Of a stretch of DNA of 64,000 nt, positions 22,938 to 34,899 are shown piece by piece. The position numbers and the translations under genes were made by a program. Numbering within the stretch: position 1 is the first letter of the stretch; every line of letters begins with the position of its first letter. The DNA comes from Lunularia cruciata. Taxonomy: Eukaryota > Streptophyta > Marchantiopsida > Lunulariales > Lunulariaceae. The notes under the pieces are model-generated. The model had not been told where the DNA came from. It saw only the letters and a program-made list of their open reading frames with translations, and searched no databases. The DNA is taken from assembly GCA_948567375.1 (NCBI GenBank), contig OX419755.1, forward strand, positions 20,910,517 to 20,974,516, written 5' to 3'.

Positions 22938-23677
22938 TAAAAGTAGAGAGGTTTGTAATACCAAGAGCTAGCCATATGATCTCAATGTGAAATTTGGTTT
23001 GGTAACATATAAAATGATCTTATACATGATGGAAAAAATTAATTAGATAGAATTATCACCAAAAGAGTACTTCTACTAATAGGGCAAAAACCAAAATAAA
23101 CTTGAAAACCTTAGAACTAATAGCTAGACATATGATTTAAAGGTGAGAATTGGTTTGGTAACACCTAGAAGAATGTTACACATGATGGAATTATTAGATC
23201 AAAAATAAGTATCACCAAAAGGGGACTTCTACTAATGGAGTAGGAACTAAAATATGCTTCAAGTCTTTGAAGGCAATTTTGGAGACCTAAAAAAATGGAA
23301 TAGGCCTAAAAAATGTGCAGATCCCCCCCCCCCCCTCCCCCACTACTCTCTTTTGTCTTGTCAAGAGCTTTCCAACAATACCTCACCCACATGATTCTCA
23401 GATTCTTATAGGAAGATTCCCTAAAATATTCCCTTTGGTCAAAGCTTATTTGACCAACCAGATAGGATCAAGAACGACATGTCACCCATGCAAGTAAGTA
23501 ATCCAATGGTGGAGCTTTTTGACATGTCACCTATCTATATGCCTAATCCTATGGTGGAGCTTCCTTGAAGGAGATCCTCTTTGTCTATATAATAAAGAGA
23601 AGGTGCTCCTTTGGGGCATTGGATGATTGAGTGTGAAATCTATGTTTTATCTCTTCTCTTGTCCTTGGAGTATTACA
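22938..23677 (+). mobile_element. Purine tract and 3' LTR of element E
   Basis: The polypurine run AAAAGTAGAGAGG (22939-22951) is followed closely by the LTR, which starts at 22954 with TGTAATACC and ends at 23677 with GGAGTATTACA. The LTR is 724 bp. It contains a C homopolymer run near 23323-23339 that is absent from the 5' copy, and otherwise the two LTRs match along their length. Confidence 0.9.
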
Positions 23678-23799
23678 CAAGGGAATCAAAAAACAAAAGT
23701 ACTTGCTCTCCTCTATCTCAACAACTTATTTATGTTTTTTGAATTTCTTGATATGATCAATATGCACTTGTTTTTTATTCCAATTATTTGTTAAGGTAG

Positions 23800-24554
23800 T
23801 GTAATACTCCGATGACAAGAGAACTCTTTCAAGAGATGCACAAGAGAGAAAACATAGATTTCACACTCAATCCTCCAATGCCCCAAAGGAGCACCTTCTC
23901 TTCATTATATAGCAAAAGAGGATCTCCTCCAAGGAAGCTCCACCATAGGATTAGATACATTGATAGGTGACTTGTCAACAAGCTCCACCCTTAGATTACT
24001 TGCTTGGATGGTGACATGTCGGTCTTGGTTCCATCTAGTTGGTCAAACAGATTTTGATCGGAGGGAATCTTTTAGGGGATCTTCCTATATGAATCTTAGA
24101 ATCATGTGGACGAGGTACCATTGGAAAGCTCTTAGTGAGACAACCCAAGGAGGAGGAAGTCTAGCCTTTACTCCAATGGGGGAAAATCTACACATTTTTT
24201 AGGTCTAATTCATTTGTTTAGGCCTCTGAAATTGCCTCCAAAGTTTTTAGGCCTATTTTGGCATTTTCTCTATTAGTGGAAGTGTTCTTTTGGTGATACA
24301 TCTATTTGATTTACATTCTCCATCATGTGTAACATCCTTCTAGACATCACCACCCCAAGTTTTACCTCTAGATCATATGCATACCTATTGATTCTAAAGT
24401 TTCCAAGCATGTTTTGGTTTCTAGCCTATTAGTAAAAGTACTCTTTTGGTGATAACTCTATCTAATCTACTTAGTCCATCATGTATAATATCCTTTCAGA
24501 TGTTACCAAACCAAATTTTATCTCTAGATCATCTATCTAGCTATTGGTATTACA
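23800..24554 (-). mobile_element. Solo LTR of the E family
   Basis: The inverted E-family LTR runs from TGTAATACTCC to GGTATTACA and is 755 bp, with no internal region attached. The flanks GGTAG (23795-23799) and AGTAG (24555-24559) differ by one transition, a likely 5-bp target duplication. It was probably formed by recombination between the two LTRs of a full element. Confidence 0.85.
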
Positions 24555-25812
24555 AGTAGGTGGGATGTACAATCCTATACATATGTCATTCCATTGCTTA
24601 CACAAAGCCTTAGGCTGCCTAATTGATTCAAAATCACTCCATTTTTTATCAACAAGTGTACATTGAGCACATTTTCAACCAAGCTGCTCATTAGATTTAG
24701 ATAGGTCTCCATCCCTCCTTGATGGATGTGGTCCCATTATCTTGAATTGCTTGAACAGGATAACGTTTTCCTATATTGATGTTTTCATCCATCATGAGTT
24801 TAGGTACAAGGAGTAAAACCTATGCTTGTGTCATAAAAAATCAATCTTATTCATCATGAAAGAAATCTCCCTCATTTCCATAGAAATCCCGACTTTCTTC
24901 AAACTCATTGCAAAAGGTATGTTAAATCTTTGTGGGAGATTCCTGCTAGGAAGATGTGTACACCTTTAAAAACAATCCAAGCCATCCTTTTGCATTGACT
25001 CAAAGTGCTCTTCTAGCTTTGTGCTCCCTTTTATGGTGTTGCAAATTTATTTTTTTGTGTACTTTTGGCATAAATTTTTTAATATTATATAGTTTGTAAG
25101 TGATTCTTTGCCTTATTAGGAAGAATGTCTTTGTATTGGGTTTGTCTTTGGCTTTGGATTAGAATTAATATCCAAGGAGGAGAAAGATATCAATGAATTG
25201 CAATTGGCACCTTGCCAAGAAGATGTCATTTGTGAGGAACCAATTTTAGAGAAACTCAATGGCTTCTCTTTTGTACATACTATTTTGGTGGAAGTATGAA
25301 GGACAAATGATGCAAACCTTTGTAGAGCTCTACTTTTGGCACCATGTCTTCATATTGTGCTATCTTTTATAATCACTAGGCCCAAAGTAGTTTCTTTAGG
25401 TGGACCATTTTTTTATATACTTCACATTTGTTGATGACTTACCTTCATATTATATTGCCCTTATATTGGATGGGTTGTCTTGAAGCCAAAAATTACTTGT
25501 CCTTAGTGAAGATGATGCATGCAAATGTGTCTACCTTTTGGGTTAAGTATGAAGGAAAAATGGATGAAGTAGATGGACATAGATCCATGCATAAACTAGA
25601 TTATACTAAGGCAAATAACCTTATGATTGAGAATGCTAAGTTGAAATGGGAAATAAGCTAAAACTCTATAGTTATATAGTCCTATACATTCAACTCCAAG
25701 GATTGCAATGTGAGTTAAACAATCTTTATATCTTGAGCATGGAGGAATAGAAGGCTCAAGAGGAAGAGCTTCATAAGTGAGTGAAGAGGAGACAAAGTCA
25801 AGCATACCATTG
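24555..25812. other. Unassigned AT-rich stretch
   Basis: Sequence between two solo LTRs. A frame at 25428-25658 is open for 77 codons but matches no family I recognise. It is probably decayed retroelement interior. Confidence 0.4.
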
Positions 25813-26254
25813 TGTAACAATATGGAGTTTACCAACAAGTTAGTCAAGACTAACAAAGTAGCAAATAGACCAAATTAGCCTAGAATATTCTAGAAACATG
25901 TAGGAAGCTTCTAGGTACCTTCCAATTATTGGATAATGTGCATGCCAAGTATTGATTCATAGGAGGAAACTTCTTGGGAAGCTTCCTAGCTAGCTTAGCT
26001 TGCACACCAAGTAGATGGCTTCTAGAATGAAGCTTCTTGAGAAGCTTTTTACTTAGCTTGACTTGCGCTCTAAGAAAGTGGCTTTGAGGAAATTTTTTGA
26101 GAAACTTCTCATGAAAATTGTATATTTTTTTTAAATACCAAAGCCTAAGCTCATGCTAGGCATATGGAATTTCCCTCATTCAAGTGTACCAATGTGATCT
26201 CCCACTCTGGTCTTCCATTCTCATTTTTCTCTCCTTGATCTTAGATCTTTTACA
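25813..26254 (+). mobile_element. Solo LTR of the A/B family
   Basis: TGTAACAATATGGAG to CTTTTACA, 442 bp, with perfect 5-bp flanking duplications CATTG (25808-25812 and 26255-26259). It contains GAAGCTTC-type clusters at about 25905-26070 and a decayed TATA box near 26130. The clean flanks prove both ends. Confidence 0.92.
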
Positions 26255-26886
26255 CATTGAGTGTTGAATAAGAGAAGGTATTGGCAATGGAGGAAGTACT
26301 AATTTATTATGGGAAGGAAATTGCAATGGAATTGGAAGCAAAAAGAGAACAATTGGCAAAAATAAATTGGAATGGTCCAAGCAATGTCTTTGTGGAGAAA
26401 GGATGATGGCAACACAAACAAAAGACTTATTGTAGATTGAAGGAGCAGATTTGGTCACAAGTGAAGGAGAAGGAGGAATCTTTGCAAGAACTTAAGCTTT
26501 GTTTGATGGCAATGATATCAAATATGGCCAAAGATACTATGACAAAAGCACAACTACATTAGTTGAAACTGTAAGAGATAAGAGACAAGGAAGAACTATG
26601 CATGCAATGTTGATACAAATGAACTTTTGGTAAAGCTCCAAAGTCATTAAGATCAAAGATGGGAGAATGTTGTGACAATCTTAGCTTAGATATCACTCAG
26701 ATGGAGAGTATAGAGAAGTTTATTAAGTTAACTAGATCTAAAGCTCCTGTGCAGTCAAAAGCATTAGAGAAGATAGTTTTAGGAGAAGGCAAAGTAGTCA
26801 ATGGAGTAGTTAGTTCTATAACAACCATTGGTTCATGTATACTCTATGGTGATATGGGGACATTGGTATTGCAAGGAGTCTAAAAT

Positions 26887-26965
<79 letters not shown>

Positions 26966-29569
26966 CATGATTAGTTAAAGTTAATCATATCCAAGATAAA
27001 GGTGATCTTACTTTAGAAGAAATTGAATGAGTGAGCACAATATTTTGGATTCTAGTGTATTAACTTTATATTATTCTTAGGTGTTTGGCTTTGAGTAAAA
27101 AGTTGAGAACTCTTTGGATCCAAGAGTTTGCAACTTTTTTGTTCAGATTTTTCTATAGTCCAAGGATAGTCAATGTGAAAGAGTCCTTGACTTAGTTGTT
27201 TGATCAAGGTAAGACCACATGTATGGATATTCCTTTAGACTTTAAACTTTGTATAACTTTTTGCCTAGTAACTTGAGTTACTCTAGTAATTAATAACTTT
27301 GGTGTATAACTATTTCACAAGGAAGTAAACCAAAGATGAAGGGAACTCATCATCCTTTCAGTTGCAAGTATTTTTCTTTCATCAAGTTCTTTAACAAACA
27401 ATGTCTTGAGTCTTGGAGATGCCTTGGAGTTTTTGCCTTGGAAGAGTGTGATAGAGTTTGGTTTATTGCTTTCTTAGTATATAGTACCTTACCTCAATAG
27501 CAATCAAAGGTCCATGTTGAGTGAGAGATAAGTTGGCTCACATTTGTGGTTTTGTTGTCATGAATAATCTAGAAGACAAGATAATGTTCAACATACAATT
27601 CTATATTAGATATAAAGAGGCTATGAGAGCTCCATTAGAAAGAACAATAGGAGAGGAGAAGGATAAATTTATCTTAAGAACTTGGACCCATTTGTATATT
27701 CTATAGTTTATTATGATGCTTTTGTCATGATATTGTACATCCTATACACATGAGAGGACTTGAAGAGATTGCAGGAGGTGGACCATAGATTTTAAAGAGT
27801 ACCTTGATTGGAATAAAATTTCAAGTTTGAGATATAGACTTGAGAATTTCATGGATGGTAGCTTGCTTTATCATTTAATTTGAATGCTTGGAATTATAGT
27901 AAGAGTTGTTATACATACTAAGCTAGAATTTAGGGGAAATTGATAGGGTAAAATAGACTTAAAAACTACATGCTTTTTGGAATTTTGTAAATATTTCACC
28001 CTTTCCTCAATTTGCATTAGATTGCACTGAAATATTTCAAGAAATGAAGGTAGAGATATGCTACTTTGACTTAAGAATTGTGGAGAAATAATTTTGAAGA
28101 GAGAGAGTTATTGATTTTTGAAACAAGTGGAGTGGTTCTTAGACCAAATCTAGGAAGATGTGTATTGAATAGAGAAGTACCTAGGTCAAATTGCTTGATG
28201 AAATGGGCTGAAATTTTTCAAGAGAAGACCACTTAGAGTGGTGCTTGTGTGTTCTAGAGGAGAGGTATTTACCATTTGGGAGTAATGTCGAACATTGTGA
28301 GCATGGGTTCATTTCTACATGGTTGAGTTCTCATGCATGAGGAGTTTGAGACCAAAAGCATATTTGAGTGTTATCTTGGGAGGCTTATCTTTGGAGCATG
28401 GAGTGCAATCAAAAGTAAAAGTTGAGGTTGTATAAGGATCCCCAATGGATTGAGGTGATAATAATGTCTAATCCAAAGAAAAGAGGGTTTAAAGTAGAGT
28501 TTGAAGAGAGTGTTGAGAGGGCTTAAAAATCTTCACTCCTTAGGAGAAAGAGTGATTCTAAATGCTTTTTATGTGGAGAGAAGTGACATAAGGCCAATTC
28601 ATATCCATGTCCAATTCATATCCTATCCATATCCAATTCATATCCATTGAATCTTAAGAATAAGAGATTGATTGAATGGAAAGGCTTATTAGACTTGTGA
28701 TTGCATGTTGTACCTTCATCAGCAAGATTGGAAAGAAGGAGATCTAAGATCAAAGAGTTATGTGAGTTTTGTGGAGTGGAAGGACTTCCAAAGAGCCATA
28801 AGTGTAGTGGATCATTAGAACTTCTTGAGACCTTGGTGAAAGATATGGGAGAGAGTCTTTGAGTCACAATGGAGAAATTAACTTTATCAGATAGTTCTCA
28901 AAATTAATAATAGAGTTAATCTTCCAAATGATGGATAAACTATTGATGATGTTTGATTAATATGCACTAGGATTTGATTGTGCTATGGAAATCTTGGAGC
29001 AAATTGAGCCCTTTTTGTTTGTTATGGTTGACTCCTCTCAAATGGTGAACAAGAATGAATACCACACATAAGAGTAAATATCTTGCTTCCTATAATAATG
29101 GTGAACCAATTCATTTTGGATTTATCAAATTGGTACAGGAATTGTAACACAAGAAAACTACAGAAAACACCACTTATTTGAAGAACCCAATGACCAAACA
29201 GTCATGTATGTACTCTATTAGCTATAAGGTGAGAAACACCAAAAAAATATTAAAAAGAAGAGAAAGGTAATGGGAGAAATTGGGGATGGGGAAACTTCTT
29301 GTTTTCTTTAGCAAGTATGGAGAAGATGTGGAGATTTTTATGACAGATTTCAAGCAAGCTTGCATAGGCAAGAATGAGAGGAAGAAGAATGAGTGAGCCT
29401 ATTACCACCAAATTTCTGTGAGGATGTAGTTCTTGCATGGTATGAGTTAGAATACAAGAAGAAAGAGATGAGATATGACCAAGAACAATCCTTGGAGAGT
29501 TTGACTACTACACTGATTGATAATTCTTTTCCAAGTAAAAGTTATGAGAGATGTATGAGTGAGTTAACT
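26255..29569 (+). mobile_element. Decayed retroelement interior (unclassified)
   Basis: Segments of plus-strand coding-like text in short frames. At 28563-28604 a gag-type knuckle reads CFLCGEK, a stop, HKANSY, that is CX2CX4HX4 with Tyr at the last Cys. A second cluster near 28760 reads CEFCGVEGLPKSHKC. Near 26850-27020 the text resembles 41130-41270, the 3' end of element I, so this may be another copy of that family. No complete domain and no LTR pair could be assigned. Confidence 0.5.
26893..26962. repeat. (TA)n microsatellite
   Basis: About 70 bp of uninterrupted TA repeats after AAATATTTTTTA. The related sequence at 41170-41190 has only TTTTTTATATGG, so the run expanded at this copy. 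Confidence 0.95.
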
Positions 29570-29991
29570 TGTAACAATACTGAGTTAGCAAATGAGTTAG
29601 TACAAACTAACAAGTTAGCAAATAGGCCAAATTAGCCAAATAGTCTACAAATATCCTAGAAGCATATAGGAAACTTCTTGGTACCTTCCAAGTATCTAGG
29701 AACATATATGCCTAGGAGGAAGCTTCTTGGCAAGCTTAGCTTGCATGCCAAGTAGGTGGCTCTTAGGAGGAAACTTCTTTGGAAGCTTCCCAATTGGCTT
29801 AGATTGCACTCCAAGAAGACAACTTCTAGTAGAAAGCTTTGTTGGGAACTTTCCAAGAGTCTTGTATATTTCCTATAAATGCCAAAGCCCAAGCTCATGC
29901 TAGGCATTTAGAGTTTCACTCATTTGAGGGTCTCAATGTGATCTTTCACTCTGGTATTCCATTCTCTTATATCTCTCCTTGGTCTTTTACT
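29570..29991 (+). mobile_element. LTR of the A/B family, degenerate
   Basis: It starts TGTAACAATACTGAG and ends near GGTCTTTTACT, about 422 bp. It holds TATAAAT at 29874-29880 and GAAGCTTC-type units upstream. No matching 5-bp flanks and no primer-binding site were found, so it is a solo or truncated copy. Confidence 0.75.
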
Positions 29992-30011
29992 CAAGTAAGA
30001 AGACGGAGAGA

Positions 30012-30764
30012 TGTAATGTTGCAAGGATAGTAGTGAAACACATATGCATAAACACAAGTTTCACACTCAAACTCTGTGCTCCAAAGGAACACCTTTTCTT
30101 TATTCTATAAACAAAGAGAATCTCCTCCAAGGAAGCTCCACCATAGGATTAGGCACATAGATAGGTGACATGTCAGCAAGATCCACCCTTGAATTACTTA
30201 CTTGGATGGGTGCCATGTCGGTCCTGTTCCTATTTGGTTGGTCAAACAAGCTTTGACTAGAAGGAATCTTTTAGGGAATCTTCCTATAGGAATCTCAAAA
30301 TCACGTAGGTGAGGTACCATTGGAAACCTCTTGACAAGATAAACCAGGGGAGAAGGAAGGCCAACCCTTCTTCCATTGGGGATAATATGCACCTTTTCAA
30401 GGCCTAATTCATCTGTTTTCTCCAAAATTACATCTCCAAAATTGCCTTCAAAGATTTAAGGCATATTTTGGTTCCTACTCTATTAGTAAAAGTCCCATTT
30501 TGGTGATACATCTTTTTGATCCATTTATTCCATCATGTGTAACATCATTCTAGATGTTACCAAACCAATTCTCACCTATAAATCATATGTCTAGCTATTG
30601 GTTCTAAGGTTTTCAAATCTATTTTGGTTTCTACCTTATTATTAGAAGTACTCTTTTGGTGATACATCTATCTGATCTATTTTATCCATCATGTATAACA
30701 TCATTCTAGATGTTCCCAAACCAAATTTCACATCTAGATCATATGGTAAGCTCTTGATATTACA
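30012..30764 (-). mobile_element. Solo LTR of the E family
   Basis: Inverted E-family LTR, TGTAATGTTGC to GATATTACA, 753 bp, with perfect flanking pentamers AGAGA (30007-30011 and 30765-30769). It lies just right of the A/B-family LTR that ends at 29991. Confidence 0.88.
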
Positions 30765-32550
30765 AGAGAAAGCAAGAGCATATGCAAAAAGGATGGAGAA
30801 GTTAGAGTCCCAATTCCTCATATTGTTGAGGAAGAGTGGAGATGATATGGAAACTAACATGATTGGGATAGTATCCATGCTCACCAATAATTTTGTGGGA
30901 GGATTGAAATTATAAATGTAAAGTAAGGTAAGATATGAGAAACCTTTTTCCAAGGTAGAAGCTATCAAGATTGTAAGAAATTTTCGAAGGGGATGAGAGT
31001 GATTTGGTGTTGAAGGAGGTTATGCTTCCTACAAAAGTCTAAAATTATACTTGAGTTTCTGATCCTTTGGTGACATGCACCACAAGTAGTAGTTGCTCTA
31101 GTTGGACCTCTACCAAGGGCCTACTTCAAACAATCACAAAGTAACTCATAAATCTCAAGATTAATGTAGTACAACTATGGGAGAAGAGAGGTGGAAAAAA
31201 ATCTTGGAGGAGGGTCTAGGATTATAGAAAATATTCATATATAGGAGGATAACCAACTAGAAATTTCAAAACTAGAAATTTATTTGGTTGTGGAGGTAGA
31301 GTTCATCCAAAGGAATTGCCTAAATTCCACTTATCATGGAAGAAAGTGCTATGAAGATGCAAATAGAGTGAAAATGGGAGGTGGTGAAACCCAAGCACCT
31401 CCTATGCAAAATAGTGGTAAGTAGATAGTATCCATAGATGTAATTGAGAGCAAGTGTGAGAAAGGAGCTTGCTCAAATTCCAAAGGTCCCAACTTGGAAC
31501 TTTTGGCACAAGAGAAGAAGAGAGTTTGATTTGGAGAAGATACAAATTCCCCTTAAGGATTTACTCTTGGTAACAATAGTCCCATGCCTACTAGGAGTAC
31601 TTGCACCACCATTTCAACACCATCAATAAATATGACTTCAAGGTAGAATTTGAGATAGACGATTGTCTTGATCTTGAAGCAACAATGCAACTACAATGTG
31701 TTGGAGGACATTAGTAGTCACAAGGCTAACATCATGGTATGACAACTGATTACTTTAAATCCAATCTTAAGAAAGGAGCTTAGAGGGTGGTTTGAGGAGC
31801 AAGAGAAAGAAGAAAAAGGTGAAAGCTCTAGTATAAATGGAGGTGATGGATGCAAAACTAGCACCGTGGGAGGCTTGTGATTATGCCTTCAAGATATGAA
31901 GATGAATGGTCACAATATTAAGGATACACTTGTTGATAGAGATTATGTGATGAATTCCATGTTAGAAAGGTTGATGAATAAGTTGCATATGATACCTTCT
32001 AGACATTCAAAAATTTTGGTGAGCATAGCAAACAAACAAAAAGTTTGACCTTTGAGTATGATGGACAAGATTTTAGTATTGGTTATGGGAGTTCAAAATC
32101 TCATGGCTTTCCAAGTCTTGAATTATTCAAGCCATGAGTTGCTACTTGGGAGACCATGGTTGAGAGCAACTCTAATACTTGCTTGATAGTCCAAAATTTA
32201 CTTGAGAATTAGGCTATCAAACCATTGACTTATAGTTCTAATAATTAATACCAACAACAACTCACATTCAATTACACCATCTTCTAATTATTGGAAATAG
32301 AATGAGTTTCATGTGTAGATACAAGTGTGGAAGAAGAGACCTCTATGGATGAGGATGAATCTAAATTTAATTCAAATGTGTATCTCTTGTGTGCCATGGA
32401 TTTTATGCCCAAACTAGAGGTTTGAAGGACCTTGATAAATCCCCATTGACACTTGAAGAGATAAAGAAGAGACTACCCTCAAGTATGGTCTAAATGTTAC
32501 CAAGAAGGAGAACATAAGATTTGAGGAGATTTTTTACAAGTTTATCTATA
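30765..32550 (+). mobile_element. Element I, left part: gag remnant and retropepsin
   Basis: At about 31915-32175 a protease can be read: SMLERLMNKLHMIPSRHSKI, then SHELLLGRPWLRATL, the C-terminal signature of Ty3/Athila-like retropepsins. Upstream text to 30770 is gag-like but broken. The element is interrupted by element B (32551-38405) and its RT resumes at about 38406. No LTR was assigned with confidence. Confidence 0.6.
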
Positions 32551-33370
32551 TGTTTTGTACGAGAACAAGGAGAGATATAAAAGACCCAAAAGCAAGCAGA
32601 GAAATAGGAGAATGGAATATCACATTTGGGCATTTGAATGAGGGAAAATCCCCATGCCTAGCATGAGCTTTGGTTCTGGTATTTATAGGGAGCATACAAG
32701 GCTCTTGAGAAGCTTCTCAAGAAGCTTTCTTGAGCCCCTTTCTTGACCAAGAAAATTCTCAAGAAGCTTCCTTCTAATAGCCGCATACTTGGCTTGCAAG
32801 TTAAGCTAGTTAGAAGCTTCTAGAAGCTACTTACTTTTGGTGCAAGCTAAGCTAACCAAGAAGCTTCCCAAGAAGCTTTCTAAATACTTTTGAAATATTC
32901 TAGGCTAATTTTGCCTATTCATTACTTTGTTAGCCCTAACTAACTTTGTTGCTAAACTCCATGTTGTTACAAGAGAAATAGGAGAATAGAAGATCATATT
33001 GAGGACTCTTGAATGAGTGAAACTACCACGAGCTTGGGATTTTGTATTTATAGGGAAAATAAAAAGGCTCTTGAGAGGCTTTCCTTCTAAATCAGTCTAC
33101 TTGGTGTGCAAGCTAAGCTAGTCAGGAAGCTTCCCAAGAAGCTTCTTTCTAGAAACCACCTACTTGGCATGCAAGTTAAGCTAGCCAAGAAGTTCCCCAA
33201 GAAAAATCCTCATAGAAATCACCACTTGGCTTACATATTACCTGATGATCAGAAGGTACCAAGTAGCTTCTTAGCTGCTTCTACAATATTCTTATAATTC
33301 TTGGCAAATTTGGCCTATTTTCTGCTTTGTTAATCTCAACTAGCTTGTCTGTAAACTCCATATTGTTACA
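32551..33370 (-). mobile_element. 3' LTR of element B, split by a nested solo LTR
   Basis: The LTR consists of 32551-32575 plus 32972-33370 around an inserted LTR. The outer text TGTTTTGTACGAGAACAAGG followed by AGAGAAATAGG corresponds to the start of LTR A read on the plus strand. It ends at TTACA (33370), next to the purine-rich tract (minus strand GTGGTGGGGAATA) inside the element. A TATAAATA box lies at 33045-33052 and GAAGCTTC-type units at 33120-33200. Confidence 0.75.
32576..32971 (-). mobile_element. Solo LTR nested inside the 3' LTR of element B
   Basis: 396 bp of the A/B family, TATAAAAG to GTTACA on the plus strand, flanked by perfect AGAGA duplications (32571-32575 and 32972-32976). 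Removing it restores the host LTR text AAGGAGAGAAATAGG. It has TATAAATA at 32680-32687 and GAAGCTTC clusters at 32706-32880, including GAAGCTTCTAGAAGC near 32815. Confidence 0.88.
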
Positions 33371-33399
33371 TATTCCCCACCACTAGTTGTTGATGTCCT

Positions 33400-34720
33400 T
33401 ATCACCATGGAAGATTCCAACTCTTGGATGGCCATTTGTGCATTATGGAGATGAGAAAGAGGCTCCCAAGTGGCACATGAAGTGAATATCCTTTCCAAAT
33501 GACTTTGTACTCAACAACCACATTAAATGTCATGATGTGCAAGAATATGATCAACTTCATACTCCTCATGATCATTGATAGGGAAGGGACAAGGAGGAGG
33601 TTGGACACAAGAGGAAAATAACAATGGACTAGAAAAAAAGGGTAACTTGGAAACATGAAAGATAGGATAGATTTGGAGATGACAAGGCAAGGCAAGTTGA
33701 TAAGCAACAAGAGAAATGATTGAGGTGACATCAAATAGACGTATAGTGCAAGTGTATGAGCTTGGGTATCAAGTGGGTGGGTTAGATTACTAAAATAAAG
33801 CATGACCTTATCACCAAGTTGAAAGGTGAGATTGTGACAATGTTGATCTATGTATTGTTTTTGACAATTTTGAGCAACAAGGAGATGAGATTTGGCTTGT
33901 TATAAGAATTGGGATATTACGGTCAAGAAGGTAGAAGTATGAGGGACATGAGATGGAAGAAGAGCAAGAATGGAATCTGGAACAAGTTGGTCTTGGCCTT
34001 GCTCTAATTCTTGCCTACTTGGAGTTATTGTAGGCAAACTCAATAGCTGCAAGACATTCATCTTAGTTAGTATGGTGAACATTGACAAAAGCACAAAGCA
34101 TATCCTCCAAGGTGCAATTTGCATATTTAGTTTGTCCATCAATTTGAGAATGATAAGCAATGAACAAAGCAAGCTTGGTGCTTAGTAGTTAGAAGAATGC
34201 TTGCCAAATTTTTTTGGTGAATTGAGTGAGAAATGAGTATACAAGGCATCCCATGATGCTTGAAGATATTGTCACATAGATCTTGGCCAATGCTGGAGCA
34301 TCCACTATATCAAAGGTTGGTGCCAAATGGATTTGCTTACTAATTTTATCAACCAACACCACAATTGTAGTGTGTCGTGCTTAGTCTTGGGCAAGGATAT
34401 GATGAGATCTAAGCTTATGTGTTCCCATCAAGCAAATAAGATGGGAAGTGGTTGAAGAAGTCTACTCAATTTTTGGTTATTGGCCTTGTTGCATTGGTAG
34501 CTCTCACAACAATCAGAAAAACTATCAAACCTCTTATGCTGGGCCACCACCATTAGCATTGTAGGGTAGCCAAGACCTTGTCTACTCATGGGACCATTGA
34601 TTGGTAAGTCATGGGCTTTTTGAAGGTACACAAGTCATAGATCACCCTTGGCTAGAACATAGATTTGGTTCTCATAGAATAGAAGGACTTCCTTGAAGGA
34701 GAAGGTGTTGTATTCCTTTT
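33400..34720 (-). pseudogene. Element B integrase and C-terminal region
   Basis: Minus-strand 34428-34631 contains CNKANNQKLSRLLQPLPI, preceded by remnants of the zinc-binding Cys pair, typical of the segment between the HHCC domain and the core. Minus-strand 33900-34172 covers the end of the core in a shifted frame, and the C-terminal part continues to about 33400. Catalytic residues could not be verified because the frames are scrambled. Confidence 0.6.
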
Positions 34721-34899
34721 TGTGTGTTGCAAAATGACCTTGTATCATCTAAAAGAAGGGATCTTGTTGTAAAGCAATACTAAACTTGATTTGGACTTTT
34801 GAGGTAATTGATATTATTTTAATTGCTATTATGATGAGAAGAAGAGTCTTTAAATCAAGTTATCATGATAGGGCATTAGTAATAACATGGAAACTGTTG

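Larger units (their letters stand above)
7664..23677 (+). mobile_element. Ty3/gypsy chromovirus-type element E, complete outline, split by element F
   Basis: The 5' LTR is at 7664-8380 and the 3' LTR at 22954-23677, with a primer-binding site after the first and a purine tract before the second. Internal order is gag, protease, RT, RNase H, integrase, chromodomain. Removing nested element F (11172-20579) leaves about 6.6 kb, a normal length. The flanking pentamers TAAAG (7659-7663) and CAAGG (23678-23682) differ by two transitions and are probably the decayed target duplication. Coding parts carry many stops, and catalytic changes are seen in protease and integrase. Confidence 0.9.

Noticed and set aside
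29570..29991. Target duplication for the LTR at 29570
   Set aside because: Left flank TAACT and right flank sequence do not match convincingly; the right end of this LTR is decayed.
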